64,000 nt of DNA from G965220205 sp965220205 (GCA_965220205.1 OZ244812.1:2542001-2606000), one strand, 5' to 3'. Shown: positions 26,501-35,674, numbered from the stretch's first letter. Numbers and translations are program-made. The notes: a model not told the origin generated them from the sequence alone.

Positions 26501-27357
26501 GGTGTCTTCGGAGCTAAGAGCGTTTGCAGAATGGCATCAACTTCCTTACGAAGCGTAGAGCTATTCCGCCGAAAGAATGCAGCCAAGTCGTATCCAATGA
26601 CATCCCTCATGAAATCATAAGTCGATATGAGTGGGTCGGGTGCACTCGTAGTCCCGGTTACAACCGACCATTTCTCTGAACGGTAACGAAGGAGGACATC
26701 TGGGTCGATCTGTCCGGACAGGATAACTGCGCAGGGGAGATAACCGCTGGTGTACGCTGAGGCGGCGTTGGCGATGTCCGCATTTTGTCGCTTGGAGTCT
26801 TTGCTCTTGTAACCTTGGCGGACTTCAAAGACTGTACCCGTCAAGCTCTGAAATACTTTTTCATTAACATTGAGCACCTTTGCCGAGTCACTCATCCAAC
26901 TCTGGAAGCGGTCTCGTTTGTCTGGATCGCTGATCTTCTCGAGGGGCACTCGACCGTCTAGGTACAAGGTTCGAGTTCGTCCGGTTGGAAGCATGAGTTT
27001 ATAGGACCAAGTGACATCTTCTGGTGACAAAGCAAATGAGTCCTTTATCACTCTACGGAACAACGTTTCGCAGCCGATCCCAATCTGGCGGTAGACACTC
27101 GTCATGCCTCCAGCTGCTTTGTGTGCCGCGTACATCAACGCATTATCTAGCCCGAACCAGCTATAGAAGGCGTCGTCTTGGTACAGTTGTTGAAACTGGT
27201 CGAGCGTAAGCCCTCCTCCTCTGGAACCCTGACCGAATTTCGGCCGATAGTGCCCACAGACGCGAATCGCATCAAGCACGATGTCCAAGTACTCTGCATC
27301 GGTGCTATTCATCTCAATCCTTTGGCTGTTGGGTTGCGTTGTAGTCAATTCCACCAC
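26497..27357 (-). CDS. probable type II restriction endonuclease
   Basis: A 286-residue protein without a family I can name, called from its coupling to the methyltransferase. FEVRQGYKSKDSKRQNADI (residues 177-195) contains E178, a lysine-rich strand and D187, and is a good candidate for a PD-(D/E)xK-type active site. GTG 27357 has AGGGAGGAAGGCTGT before it; ATG 27312 is an alternative start that would drop 15 residues. The gene is AT-rich like its partner. The recognition site cannot be predicted. Confidence 0.72.
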   Translation of the reverse strand: MVELTTTQPNSQRIEMNSTDAEYLDIVLDAIRVCGHYRPKFGQGSRGGGLTLDQFQQLYQDDAFYSWFGLDNALMYAAHKAAGGMTSVYRQIGIGCETLFRRVIKDSFALSPEDVTWSYKLMLPTGRTRTLYLDGRVPLEKISDPDKRDRFQSWMSDSAKVLNVNEKVFQSLTGTVFEVRQGYKSKDSKRQNADIANAASAYTSGYLPCAVILSGQIDPDVLLRYRSEKWSVVTGTTSAPDPLISTYDFMRDVIGYDLAAFFRRNSSTLRKEVDAILQTLLAPKTP

Positions 27358-27383
27358 AGCCTTCCTCCCTTTGGGGTCCTGAT

Positions 27384-27821
27384 TTACTCGGGGAAGAATC
27401 GACCGGGAATCGGGATGCCGTCGACGCGTCCGTTCTCCTCGCGGGTGAGCGGCCGCCCATGAGGGCCGACGCGCTGCCCGGCGGGGAGGTCGCCCGTCCC
27501 GATGCGGATCAGCACGAGATTCTCGTCGCCCGTGCTCGCGAACCGGTAGAACGCCCCTCGCGGCAGCATGATTCCCTCGTACGGGTTGAGCACAGTAGCG
27601 TCTTCGTCGACGTCGTAGAACGTGGCCTGGCCCTGTAGGATCACGAAGGCGTGGTCCTCGTCGTTGTGGGTGTGCAGACCGTTCTCGCCGCCCTCCGCGT
27701 ACACCTTGATTCGCACCTTGAGCCGGTCTGTCGCGGCGAGCAACTCCATGCTCCGCCCGGCAGACAACAGCGGCGTCCTGAGAGAGAACGCCTGCGCTTG
27801 AGGACTCGCTTCTACGACCAT
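27384..27821 (-). CDS. single-domain cupin protein
   Basis: A 145-residue cupin, paralog of 15365-15826. Motif 1 is GLHTHNDEDHAFVILQGQAT (HxH), and GAFYRFASTGDENLVLIRIG forms motif 2. ATG 27821 follows GGGAGGTTGCC. It is 23 bp after the SDR at 27845 and probably shares its transcript. Confidence 0.85.
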   Translation of the reverse strand: MVVEASPQAQAFSLRTPLLSAGRSMELLAATDRLKVRIKVYAEGGENGLHTHNDEDHAFVILQGQATFYDVDEDATVLNPYEGIMLPRGAFYRFASTGDENLVLIRIGTGDLPAGQRVGPHGRPLTREENGRVDGIPIPGRFFPE

Positions 27822-27844
27822 GGCAACCTCCCGGAAGTCCACGT

Positions 27845-28627
27845 TTATGTGATGCTGCGTCCGCCGTCCACGCTCACCGTTTGCCCCGACATCATGCTCG
27901 ATTCGTCGGAGGCCAGGTACAGCGCGCACGCGGCTGTGTCATGGGGCGTGATGTGCCGGCCCATCGGGATGCCGTCGGGCGGCCGGACAGCCGACTGCCC
28001 GGCGACTCGCCTTTCGCCCTCCTCGTACACGAGGAAGCCCGGCGCTACCGCGTTGCACCGGATGCCGTGGGCGCCGTACTCGGCGGCGATTTGCTTGGTC
28101 ATCCCCGCGACGCCGGCCTTGGTCGCGGCGTGCGCCGCGTGGCGCGGCGCTCCTCTGTGGAACCCCGATTCCGACGAGATGTTGATGATGCTGCCGCCGT
28201 TGCCGCGGTCGACCATCGCCCGCACGACCTCCCGGCACGCCAAGAACACCATGGTCAACTCGTGGTCCACCACGAAACGCCAGTCGTCCAGACTCAGCTC
28301 GTGGAGGGGCGCGAATCGGACGAATCCTGCTGCGTTGTAGAGGACGTCCACCCGGCCATAGCGGTCGAGCGTTGTCTGCGCCAAGGCCACGTTGGCGTCC
28401 TCGGTCGTGAGATCGCCAACGAACAGGACGGGGTCGGCGCCGACCTCTCGAACGTCCGCCGCCGTCAGCTCTAGCCCCTCTGCGTCGAGGTCGGCCAGCA
28501 CCAAGAGGGCGCCCTCCCGCGCGAATAGCGTCGAGGCCGCCTTCCCCTGACCCGATGCGGCCCCCGTGATGATCGTCGCCTTGTCCGCGAGCCGTTTCGA
28601 TACCTGTCCTGATGTCTGTCCGGCCAT
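27845..28627 (-). CDS. SDR-family protein with His in place of the catalytic Tyr
   Basis: A 260-residue short-chain dehydrogenase/reductase fold protein. The cofactor motif TGAASGQG (21-28), the NAAG motif (98-101) and the catalytic Ser (NISSESG, 149-155) are present. The YxxxK motif reads HAATK (166-170), so the proton-donating Tyr is His. The adjacent paralog at 28657 shows the same change, so it is not a sequencing error. A classical ketoreductase mechanism is therefore doubtful. The gene sits in a run with two amidohydrolases and a cupin. Confidence 0.85.
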   Translation of the reverse strand: MAGQTSGQVSKRLADKATIITGAASGQGKAASTLFAREGALLVLADLDAEGLELTAADVREVGADPVLFVGDLTTEDANVALAQTTLDRYGRVDVLYNAAGFVRFAPLHELSLDDWRFVVDHELTMVFLACREVVRAMVDRGNGGSIINISSESGFHRGAPRHAAHAATKAGVAGMTKQIAAEYGAHGIRCNAVAPGFLVYEEGERRVAGQSAVRPPDGIPMGRHITPHDTAACALYLASDESSMMSGQTVSVDGGRSIT

Positions 28628-28656
28628 GTTCGTATCCCCGCTCCGCGGCCGTCCGC

Positions 28657-29394
28657 CTACCGTCCGCCCGTGACGCTAATCGTCTGTCCGGTGACCATGC
28701 TCGAATCGTCCGACGCCAAGTAGAGCGCGAGCGCGGCGGAGTCCTCGGGCGTCATGTGCCTGCCGAGAGGAATCCCCGTAGGCGGGCGCATGGGGTGCTG
28801 CCGGGGCACGCGCAGCTGTCCCTCCTGGTAGACGAGATAGCCGGGAGAGAGCGCGTTGCACCGGATCCCGTGCGGACCGTACTCCGCCGCGATCTGCTTG
28901 GTCAGTCCCGAGACGCCCCACTTCGTGGCTGCGTGCGCGACATGCCCCGGCGAGCCCGCGCCGGATGAGATGTTGATGATGCTCCCGCCGTTGCCGCGGT
29001 CCAGCATCGCGCGCACCACATGCTTGCACGTCAGGAACACCATCGTGAGCTCATGGTCGATGACGAACCGGAAGGTGTCGAGGCTCATCTCGGCCAGTGG
29101 AGCGAACCGCACGAGGCCGGCCGCGTTGTAGAGGACGTCCACCCGGCCATAGCGGTCGAGCGCTGCCTGGACCAAGGCCTCGTTTGCCGGCTCCGTCGTT
29201 AGGTCGCCAACGAACAGCACCGGGTCGGCGCCCGCTTCGCGCACGTCCGCCGCCGTCAGCTCCAGCCCCTCTTCGTCTATGTCGGCCAACACCAGCAGTG
29301 CATCCTCCTGAGCGAACAGCTCGGAGGCCACCTTCCCCTGACCGGAGGACGCTCCGGTGACGATGGTTACTTTGTCCGCTAGACGCCCTGTCAC
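28657..29394 (-). CDS. SDR-family protein with His in place of the catalytic Tyr, paralog
   Basis: A 245-residue SDR, tandem paralog of 27845-28627 (same VLADID/LD.EGLELTAADVRE, VLFVGDLTTE and RGNGGSIINISS strings). It has TGASSGQG (13-20) and the Ser in NISSGAG. The YxxxK motif is HAATK (154-158). It starts at GTG 29394 with GAGGAGGGCATA before it; no better ATG is found upstream. It lies 10 bp after the amidohydrolase at 29405. Confidence 0.85.
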   Translation of the reverse strand: MTGRLADKVTIVTGASSGQGKVASELFAQEDALLVLADIDEEGLELTAADVREAGADPVLFVGDLTTEPANEALVQAALDRYGRVDVLYNAAGLVRFAPLAEMSLDTFRFVIDHELTMVFLTCKHVVRAMLDRGNGGSIINISSGAGSPGHVAHAATKWGVSGLTKQIAAEYGPHGIRCNALSPGYLVYQEGQLRVPRQHPMRPPTGIPLGRHMTPEDSAALALYLASDDSSMVTGQTISVTGGR

Positions 29395-29404
29395 TATGCC
29401 CTCC

Positions 29405-30493
29405 TCAGATGCGGAAGAAACGCGCCGGGTTGTCGGACAGGATCTTTCCGATGTTCGCCTCGCTCAGGTCGCCGCGGTTCGCGAGGCTCTCGGTCAGATG
29501 GTCCTCGCGGAACGAATCGCCGTGGGGGAAGTCCGTCTGCGTCACGAGGAAGTCGGCGCCCGCCTTGTCGATGATGTGCGGCAGGTCCTCGTCGACAGCG
29601 CACGCGACGAACACGCGCTCGCCGAGCACCTGATCGATCAGCTCGCCCCTCCTCGCGCGCAGCTTGCGGAGGATCGGCACGGTCCATTCTGCGCCCGCCT
29701 CGAGGAACCCGACTCGCAACTCGGGAAAGCGTTCGAGCATGTCGGAGCCGAGGATCTGCTGGAAGGCGTACTGTACGTACGGCCCGCTCACGATGCCGTT
29801 CCCGTAGGGGTTGATGTGCGGCGACGGGTCGCCGTAGTGCGGACGCGGGATGCCCTCGAACATACGGCTGATCGTTGGACTCGTCCCGTTGCCCACGTGG
29901 ACGGCGATGGGGAGGTCCTGCGCCTCCGCCTCCTCGAAGATGGGCCGGAAGTCCGGGTGCGTGAGCGGGTGGTCCCACTCCATGCCCCGCGCAAAGACGC
30001 CGACTGCCGACCCGAGCTGCTTGACGCGCTGGACTTCGGCGACCGCCAGGTCGGGCCGGCGCCACGGGAGCACCGCCACGTAGTGCAGACGTCCCCCCGA
30101 CTCGTTGCACTGCGACGATACGAAGTCGTTGTAGCTCGACGCGAGCGCCGCCTCTAGCTCGACGTTCTCGGCGAGCGTGCCCAGCCATAGCGACGGAAAG
30201 ACCACTTGGTGGTCGATCCCCATGCTGTCCATCGCGGCGAGCCGGCCTGGGACGTCGTTCATCTCCTGAATCGGTATCGTCGTGCCCTTCTGCGTGGCGC
30301 GCGTCATGATCGTCGGGTTGGCCGCGAACAACCTGATCTTGTAGTCGATCACCCAGGCTGCGTCGTGGGAGCCGAAGTAGGTGTCCTGGGGGAACGTGAC
30401 CGCGAACGGGCGGAACATGTGCCACTCCGGCGGCAGATAGCTCCAGGTTGCTTCGCTCTCCTCGACGTGCGCGTCGCAGTCGATGATCGCCAT
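29405..30493 (-). CDS. amidohydrolase family 2 (ACMSD-like)
   Basis: A 362-residue amidohydro_2 enzyme of a different subgroup from 14195 and 24112. Metal residues: DCDAHVEES (5-13), the His of IAVHVGNGTSP, and QTDFPHGDS near the C-terminus. It is a tandem paralog of 30555-31634 (same CDAHVEE.E.TW and FREDHL.. strings). The pair leads the catabolic run that continues with two SDRs and a cupin. Confidence 0.88.
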   Translation of the reverse strand: MAIIDCDAHVEESEATWSYLPPEWHMFRPFAVTFPQDTYFGSHDAAWVIDYKIRLFAANPTIMTRATQKGTTIPIQEMNDVPGRLAAMDSMGIDHQVVFPSLWLGTLAENVELEAALASSYNDFVSSQCNESGGRLHYVAVLPWRRPDLAVAEVQRVKQLGSAVGVFARGMEWDHPLTHPDFRPIFEEAEAQDLPIAVHVGNGTSPTISRMFEGIPRPHYGDPSPHINPYGNGIVSGPYVQYAFQQILGSDMLERFPELRVGFLEAGAEWTVPILRKLRARRGELIDQVLGERVFVACAVDEDLPHIIDKAGADFLVTQTDFPHGDSFREDHLTESLANRGDLSEANIGKILSDNPARFFRI

Positions 30494-30554
30494 GCTGGTC
30501 CCTCCTTCCGGTCAGTTCCCGACCGGGCCCCTTCGAGCCCTGCGTTGGGCCGCG

Positions 30555-31634
30555 CTAGACGCCCAGGGCGAAACCGCGCGCCGGGTTCCCGGATAGTATC
30601 TTCTCGATCGTCTCCCCGCTCAGGTCGCCCCGCCCCTCCAGCTGCTGGGCGAGATGGTCCTCGCGGAACGCGTCCCCGTGCGGAAAGTCGCTCGCCGTCA
30701 CGAGGAAATCGTCTCCCAAACGGTCGACGACATAGGGGAGGTCGTCGCCGACGGCGCACGATACGAAGATGCGCTCGCCGAGCCAGTCGTCGACGTGGGA
30801 GCCGCTGCGGTCTCGCATCCCCTTGATGATGCGCGGGGCCCAATCCGCGCCGATCTCCAGGACGCATACGCGCAGCTTCGGGAAATCCTCCATCGCGCCG
30901 GAACTCATCAGCTGGGAGAAGCCGTAGATCACCTGGTTGAGTCCGCCCGCGTACGGGTTGGTCTGCGGGAACTGCTGGCGCTGTGGCCGCGAGTACGGCT
31001 CGACCATCTGACGCAGCATGGGCGACGTGTTGCCAGTGTGGAGCATGATCGGCAGGTCCTGCCGCGCCGCCTCCTCGTAGATTGGCCAGAACTCCGTGTT
31101 GCTCAGCGGCATGTCCCACTCGATGCCGTGGGTGTAGACGCCTACAGCGCCCCCCATCTCCTTGACGCGCCGGATCTCGGCCGCCGCCGCCTCGGGACGC
31201 CGGTAGGGGACGACGGCCGCGTACCATAGCCGCCCCTCCGACTTGCCGCATTGCGTGGCCATGAACGTGTTCCAGCTCTGGGCGAGCGCCGCCTCCAACG
31301 CCGGATCCTCCGCGACGGGACCCTGCCATATCGTCGGGAACACGATCTGCTTGTCGAGCCCCGCCTCGGCCATGGCGGCGATGCGCCCCTCGATGTCCGT
31401 CAACTCCTGGACGCCGATCGCCGCGCCCTTCTGCTCCGCCCGCCTCATAATCGTGGGCGTACCGCCGTAGAGACGAATCTTGTAGTCGATGACCCACGCG
31501 GCGTTGTGCGCGCCGAACACCGTGTCCTCGGGAAACTGCACGGCGAACGGCCGCTGCCGGTAGAACTGAGGGTCCAGGTACTCCCAGGTCTCCTCGCCCT
31601 CTTCCACGTGCGCGTCGCAGTCGATCACGGCCAT
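30555..31634 (-). CDS. amidohydrolase family 2 (ACMSD-like), tandem paralog
   Basis: A 359-residue amidohydro_2 enzyme. Metal residues: DCDAHVEEG (5-13), the His of IMLHTGNTSP, and ASDFPHGDA. It is the first gene of the minus-strand run; its paralog follows after 61 bp. ATG 31634 has GGAGGGCTGCC before it. The two may act on different substrates or as a hetero-oligomer. Confidence 0.88.
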   Translation of the reverse strand: MAVIDCDAHVEEGEETWEYLDPQFYRQRPFAVQFPEDTVFGAHNAAWVIDYKIRLYGGTPTIMRRAEQKGAAIGVQELTDIEGRIAAMAEAGLDKQIVFPTIWQGPVAEDPALEAALAQSWNTFMATQCGKSEGRLWYAAVVPYRRPEAAAAEIRRVKEMGGAVGVYTHGIEWDMPLSNTEFWPIYEEAARQDLPIMLHTGNTSPMLRQMVEPYSRPQRQQFPQTNPYAGGLNQVIYGFSQLMSSGAMEDFPKLRVCVLEIGADWAPRIIKGMRDRSGSHVDDWLGERIFVSCAVGDDLPYVVDRLGDDFLVTASDFPHGDAFREDHLAQQLEGRGDLSGETIEKILSGNPARGFALGV

Positions 31635-31733
31635 GGCAGCCCTCCTCTGTCAACTATCGGAGCATGCAATCGAACATGCCCGGCTGATGCGTTTGACCCT
31701 ACCACAAACCGGCGCTAACGGCGCCTGCGGCGG

Positions 31734-32393
31734 TCAGCACTGGCGCGACTCATGGACGTCGAGTTGCACGTCGGCCGCCTCCGCGACGTGGCGCGCGAGC
31801 CCCTCGTGATCGTACCCCGTCGGCAGTCGTATGGCAGGCCCTTCCTTGCGGATGAGGCTCAACCCGGTCGCCAATAGGCACTTCGACGCCGTGCCGACTC
31901 GCTCCTCTGTTTCGCGGATGCGCAGGTTCACCCGCTGCAGCTCATCGAATCGGAGCGTCTCGGCGTCCTCCGTGTACAGCCACCGCGAACCGAACGATAT
32001 AGTCGCGTTCGCCTGGTCGACGACGACGAAGGACTTGGACGTGAACAGGATGGGGAACGCAAGCCCGACCGCGATGAGAACGACTGCGGCACCCAGCCAT
32101 ATGCGGCTGCAAGCCGTCGAGTGGGAGGCGAACGCAGCTCTGAACGTAAGGAATACGACGCCGGAGACAGACAGCGCTAGGCCGGCGATCGCCGCGGACC
32201 ATAGGGTTCGGCCGTCGCCGAACTCGTTCTCGAACACGACCATGAGAGGGCCGTGCTCAGGGAGGAACCGTCCGAACAGCACGCGCTGCCATGCGAGCAG
32301 CCACCCGACGGCCCAGACCGCGAGCAGCACCACGTAGAGCGTCCACCTCGCGATCGCCTGCCGAGTTGGGCCAGCCGGGAACTCACTGCGCAC
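31734..32393 (-). CDS. membrane protein with PH-like C-terminal domain
   Basis: A 219-residue protein of unknown function with three or four hydrophobic segments (about residues 17-35, 63-83 and 100-117) and a soluble C-terminal part (from ~120) with the layout of a bacterial PH-like domain (FVVVDQANATISFGSRWL then LRFDELQRVNLRI). It is paralogous to 38499-39131 (shared CSRIWLGAAVVLI/WSRTWLGLAVVLI, ..DE..RV/IGLR and LLATGLSLIR). No partner gene is evident. Confidence 0.7.
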   Translation of the reverse strand: MRSEFPAGPTRQAIARWTLYVVLLAVWAVGWLLAWQRVLFGRFLPEHGPLMVVFENEFGDGRTLWSAAIAGLALSVSGVVFLTFRAAFASHSTACSRIWLGAAVVLIAVGLAFPILFTSKSFVVVDQANATISFGSRWLYTEDAETLRFDELQRVNLRIRETEERVGTASKCLLATGLSLIRKEGPAIRLPTGYDHEGLARHVAEAADVQLDVHESRQC

Positions 32394-32539
32394 GGCGCCT
32401 CGCGCACTCCTGTTCGAAAGGCCTGCCAGCTCTCACGCCGGGGCGCCCGACATCGTGGCCGACTCTGGCAAGCGTGTTAGGGCCATGCACCATGGAACGA
32501 ACAACAGCTTTGCGTGCGCGCCGGGGGGGGCCGCCTAGG

Positions 32540-33811
32540 CTACGCAGCCCCCTCGGCCTCGTGGCCGAGCCACACGTTGGGCGTGGTCCAGATCTTGCCG
32601 TTTCCCCAGCCGTGCCACGCCTTCGGGACGTACCGCTCGCCGTTCCACTCGCGCGACGGGCCGATGTCGATGATTTCGCCGGGCTCGAGATTGCGGAAGA
32701 CGCCCATGGGGTCGCCGCCGTCTTGGACGGTCCGGATCTGCTGGTGGAGCATGCGGCGCCACATGACGATTCCGGTGTCGGAGATGCCGAGGCGCTCGAT
32801 CGACCGGTCCGCGATGGGCCCTTGCGTCTCCCAGGCCATCTCGTCCTGGCTGGGGAAGGTCTCAAGGTCGAAGTCGCCGTCCTCGTTGCGCACCGTGATG
32901 TGGGTGATCTCCGGCGCGCCGCTGACGCCGTCAAGCGTGCCGTCGGCGGTGGGCTCGAAGTAGATGATGTAGATCTGCGTATGCGTATCGTCGACCGGGA
33001 CGCGAATCTGCAGGTCGATCGGCCACGCGGCAGCGTCATCGGGGGTCGGATCGCCCGACGGACTCGGCCGCTCCGTCGCGTGCCGAAGGATGTTCGGGAA
33101 GATCGCCGGGTGCCCGAGCTGCTCCCAGCGGAGCTGTCCGTCGCCGCCGAACACGCGGCGCTTCACGACGCCGAACGGGTGCTCCTGGAAGGAGTAACGC
33201 TCCGGCGGCCGCAGCGAATTGGCGGGGCGCTTGCCCTTCTCCACCATGCGGCGCAGGTGGAGATAGTGCGTGTGAGATGGGTCGAGCGAGTTCTCCTGGC
33301 ACTGGAGCCAGTTGCAGCCAAGCAGTTCGTGCACCTCGACCGTGCGATTGCCGTCCTCGCGCGCCAGCACGTCCCAACGCGGCAGTTGCGGCGCGGGAGC
33401 GGGGCCCATGTAGGTGAACAGCAGTCCGCCCAACTCCTGCACCGGGTAGGCGGGCTGGCGGAAGGCGTCCTTCGTCGTCTCCTGCTTCAGCTCGAAGGGC
33501 TGCTCGAGGCACCGCCCCTCCTCGTTGAAGAGCCAGCCGTGGTAGGCGCAGCGGATGCCCTGCTCCTCGACATAGCCATAGTAGAGGGACGCGCTGCGGT
33601 GGGGGCAGCGCTCGGCGACGAGCCCGTACGTTCCCTGCTTGTCACGGTACGCGACGAGGCGTTCGCCCAACAGCGTAACGCGCCGCGTCGACCTCTCCGG
33701 CGTCAGGTCCTCGATCGTGCAAACGGGATGCCAGTACCGGCGGAGCAGGTCGCCGCCTGGAGTGCCCGCCTCGACCCTCGTTAGCAGTTCGTTCTCTTCC
33801 ATCGTCAGCAT
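32540..33811 (-). CDS. Rieske-type aromatic ring-hydroxylating oxygenase, alpha subunit
   Basis: A 423-residue complete Rieske oxygenase. Cluster ligands are C69/H71 (CPHRS) and C88/H91 (CAYHGW). The iron site is in ENSLDPSHTHYLHL (D177, H180, H185). It is a paralog of the partial gene at the left edge. The N-terminus gives MLTMEENELLTRV with ATG 33811; an ATG three codons on is also possible. Reductase and ferredoxin are absent nearby, so electron donors must come from elsewhere. It lies 41 bp behind the permease gene at 33853 and could be cotranscribed with that importer. Confidence 0.9.
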   Translation of the reverse strand: MLTMEENELLTRVEAGTPGGDLLRRYWHPVCTIEDLTPERSTRRVTLLGERLVAYRDKQGTYGLVAERCPHRSASLYYGYVEEQGIRCAYHGWLFNEEGRCLEQPFELKQETTKDAFRQPAYPVQELGGLLFTYMGPAPAPQLPRWDVLAREDGNRTVEVHELLGCNWLQCQENSLDPSHTHYLHLRRMVEKGKRPANSLRPPERYSFQEHPFGVVKRRVFGGDGQLRWEQLGHPAIFPNILRHATERPSPSGDPTPDDAAAWPIDLQIRVPVDDTHTQIYIIYFEPTADGTLDGVSGAPEITHITVRNEDGDFDLETFPSQDEMAWETQGPIADRSIERLGISDTGIVMWRRMLHQQIRTVQDGGDPMGVFRNLEPGEIIDIGPSREWNGERYVPKAWHGWGNGKIWTTPNVWLGHEAEGAA

Positions 33812-33852
33812 GCGTTCCTCACCTTTCGGCGCCGAGTGCCAGGGAGCGCGCG

Positions 33853-35601
33853 CTACCGGTGGCGTACCCCGAGCCGTAGTCCGTACGAGCGGGCGGTCAG
33901 CGCGGTGACCATCACGATGATGCCGACCAGGATGTTCACGGCGCTTGCGCGCTCGAGCCAGCCGTTCATGGCGTATTCCAGCGTCAGAATCGACATGGTG
34001 ATTGTTTCGCGGTCGGCGAGCAGGATGATGCTTGCCGTCGTGCCGGCTGCGATGTTGAAGTTGAGCGTTGCCAGCAGAATCATCGTCGGCATCAACAGGC
34101 GGAGCCAGATGCTGAAATACGTCTTGACCCAGCCTGCGCCCGAGATGCGCGCGGCCTCCTCCATCTCGAACCCGACCTGCACGATCGCCGCCTTCGAGAT
34201 GTTCACGCCGGTCGTATTGCCCTGGAAGATTACGACGATCAACAGCGCCCAGATCGTGGCGTAGAGGAAGCTGAAGCCGGGCGTTGAGAGAAAGACAACC
34301 AGCAACCCCAGCGAGGTCAGCATGCCCGGGAGCGCCGCCGAGACCCAGATGATCGTGTCGATCACGAAGCGTCCTCGCCAGCGGGTGCGGACAAGTATGT
34401 ACGCGGTGACCGAGAAGAGGATCGGGCTCACGATTGCTGCGGTGAACGCCAACGTCAGGGTCGTACGCAGCGCGGTGAGGAACACCTCTTCACGGAAGAC
34501 GAACGTCCAGTTGTCGAAGGTGAAGGCGCCAGGCACGCTGAAGAAGCCGGTCCGCCACATGAAGCTGCCCATCACCAGCGCCAATACCGGAACGAAAGTC
34601 AGCAGCACGTGAAGCAGCGCAATGCCGCCGACGACCGGCCACTTAAACGGACCGAGGTCGATGAGGCCCGGCCTGAAGCCGCTGGTGATAGTCGTGTACC
34701 TCCGCCGCTGGAGGATCCATCGCTGCAGCGGGATGATGAATGCCAAGACCACGAGCGTGATGGACGCGAGCACCGTCGCCTGGCCGTAGAGCGGCGGCTC
34801 GTGTAGCCGGACCTGCTCGAAGATGAGCGTCGAGTACACATAGAAGCCGATCGGGACGCCCAGCAGCAGCTCCGTCTCGAACGACTGGAAGATGCGCATG
34901 AGCTGTAGTGCTGTGACCAACGCGATGGGAGAGATCATCAGGGGCACCGTCACCCGCAGCATCGTCCGGACGTTGGACGCTCCACCGACCCGCGCCGCCT
35001 CTTCGAGCGCCGAGTCCATGTTGCGGAACGCCGGCGTCAGCAGCATCACCTTCAGTGCGATGGCGTTGCCCATGAGCCCCGTCCACACGATCCCCGAGAT
35101 GCTGAAGATGTTGAAGAGCGGGCCGTCGATGAACGGCAGCTGCCTCCACAGGAGGTTGATGTAGCCGTAGTCGGGATCGAGCAGGACGATCCAAGCGATT
35201 GCCCCGCCCGGCGTGATGTACGCGATCCAGAAGAAGAACTCGAGGCCGTGGCTGAAGGGGATGCGGGCGCGCGCCAGGACCCAGGCGACGCCGATGGCTA
35301 GGGGCATTGCGATGAGGAACTGGAGGCCCCACACCAAGAACGTGTTGAACACGGCCCGCGGAATCCGGCCATCGTCGAACCCGACTCGCCAGTTCTGCAG
35401 ACCCCACCTCGTCTCGCCCGTCAGAATCCCGTCAGGCGCCGTGTTGAAGCTCATGATGAACAGGAGCAGGACGGGCCAGATCAGGACAAAGCCGAAGACG
35501 AGGATGAACGCCGCCATGAAGAACGTGGGCCGCTCCGACCGCATCGCGGCCCAGAACCGGTCCGAGATGGACCGCTCGCGGGGCGCCGCCGTACTCAACA
35601 T
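33853..35601 (-). CDS. ABC importer permease, two fused domains (iron(III)/polyamine type)
   Basis: A 582-residue inner-membrane permease with about 12 transmembrane segments, made of two fused binding-protein-dependent transport domains. The cytoplasmic EAA loops, where the ATPase docks, are EEAARVGGASNVRT in the first half and EEAARISGAGWVKT in the second. This layout is typical of FbpB-like Fe(III) importers. It is paralogous to 39243-40994. The binding protein gene lies upstream (35675-37051) with a strong hairpin between. No ATPase of this type is found in the window. Confidence 0.9.
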   Translation of the reverse strand: MLSTAAPRERSISDRFWAAMRSERPTFFMAAFILVFGFVLIWPVLLLFIMSFNTAPDGILTGETRWGLQNWRVGFDDGRIPRAVFNTFLVWGLQFLIAMPLAIGVAWVLARARIPFSHGLEFFFWIAYITPGGAIAWIVLLDPDYGYINLLWRQLPFIDGPLFNIFSISGIVWTGLMGNAIALKVMLLTPAFRNMDSALEEAARVGGASNVRTMLRVTVPLMISPIALVTALQLMRIFQSFETELLLGVPIGFYVYSTLIFEQVRLHEPPLYGQATVLASITLVVLAFIIPLQRWILQRRRYTTITSGFRPGLIDLGPFKWPVVGGIALLHVLLTFVPVLALVMGSFMWRTGFFSVPGAFTFDNWTFVFREEVFLTALRTTLTLAFTAAIVSPILFSVTAYILVRTRWRGRFVIDTIIWVSAALPGMLTSLGLLVVFLSTPGFSFLYATIWALLIVVIFQGNTTGVNISKAAIVQVGFEMEEAARISGAGWVKTYFSIWLRLLMPTMILLATLNFNIAAGTTASIILLADRETITMSILTLEYAMNGWLERASAVNILVGIIVMVTALTARSYGLRLGVRHR

Positions 35602-35628
35602 GGCTCGTGCTCACTCTCCCTTGCATCC

Positions 35629-35660
35629 GTGCGCCCGCGAGCAAACGCTCGCGGGCGCAC
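35629..35660. terminator. strong intergenic hairpin between binding protein and permease
   Basis: GTGCGCCCGCGAGC and GCTCGCGGGCGCAC form a perfect 14-bp stem with an AAAC loop. It lies between the binding-protein stop and the permease start. No T-run follows on the minus strand, so it may act as a partial terminator or mRNA stabiliser that keeps the binding protein more abundant than the permease. Confidence 0.7.
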
Positions 35661-35674
35661 AATCACCGTCGCTA

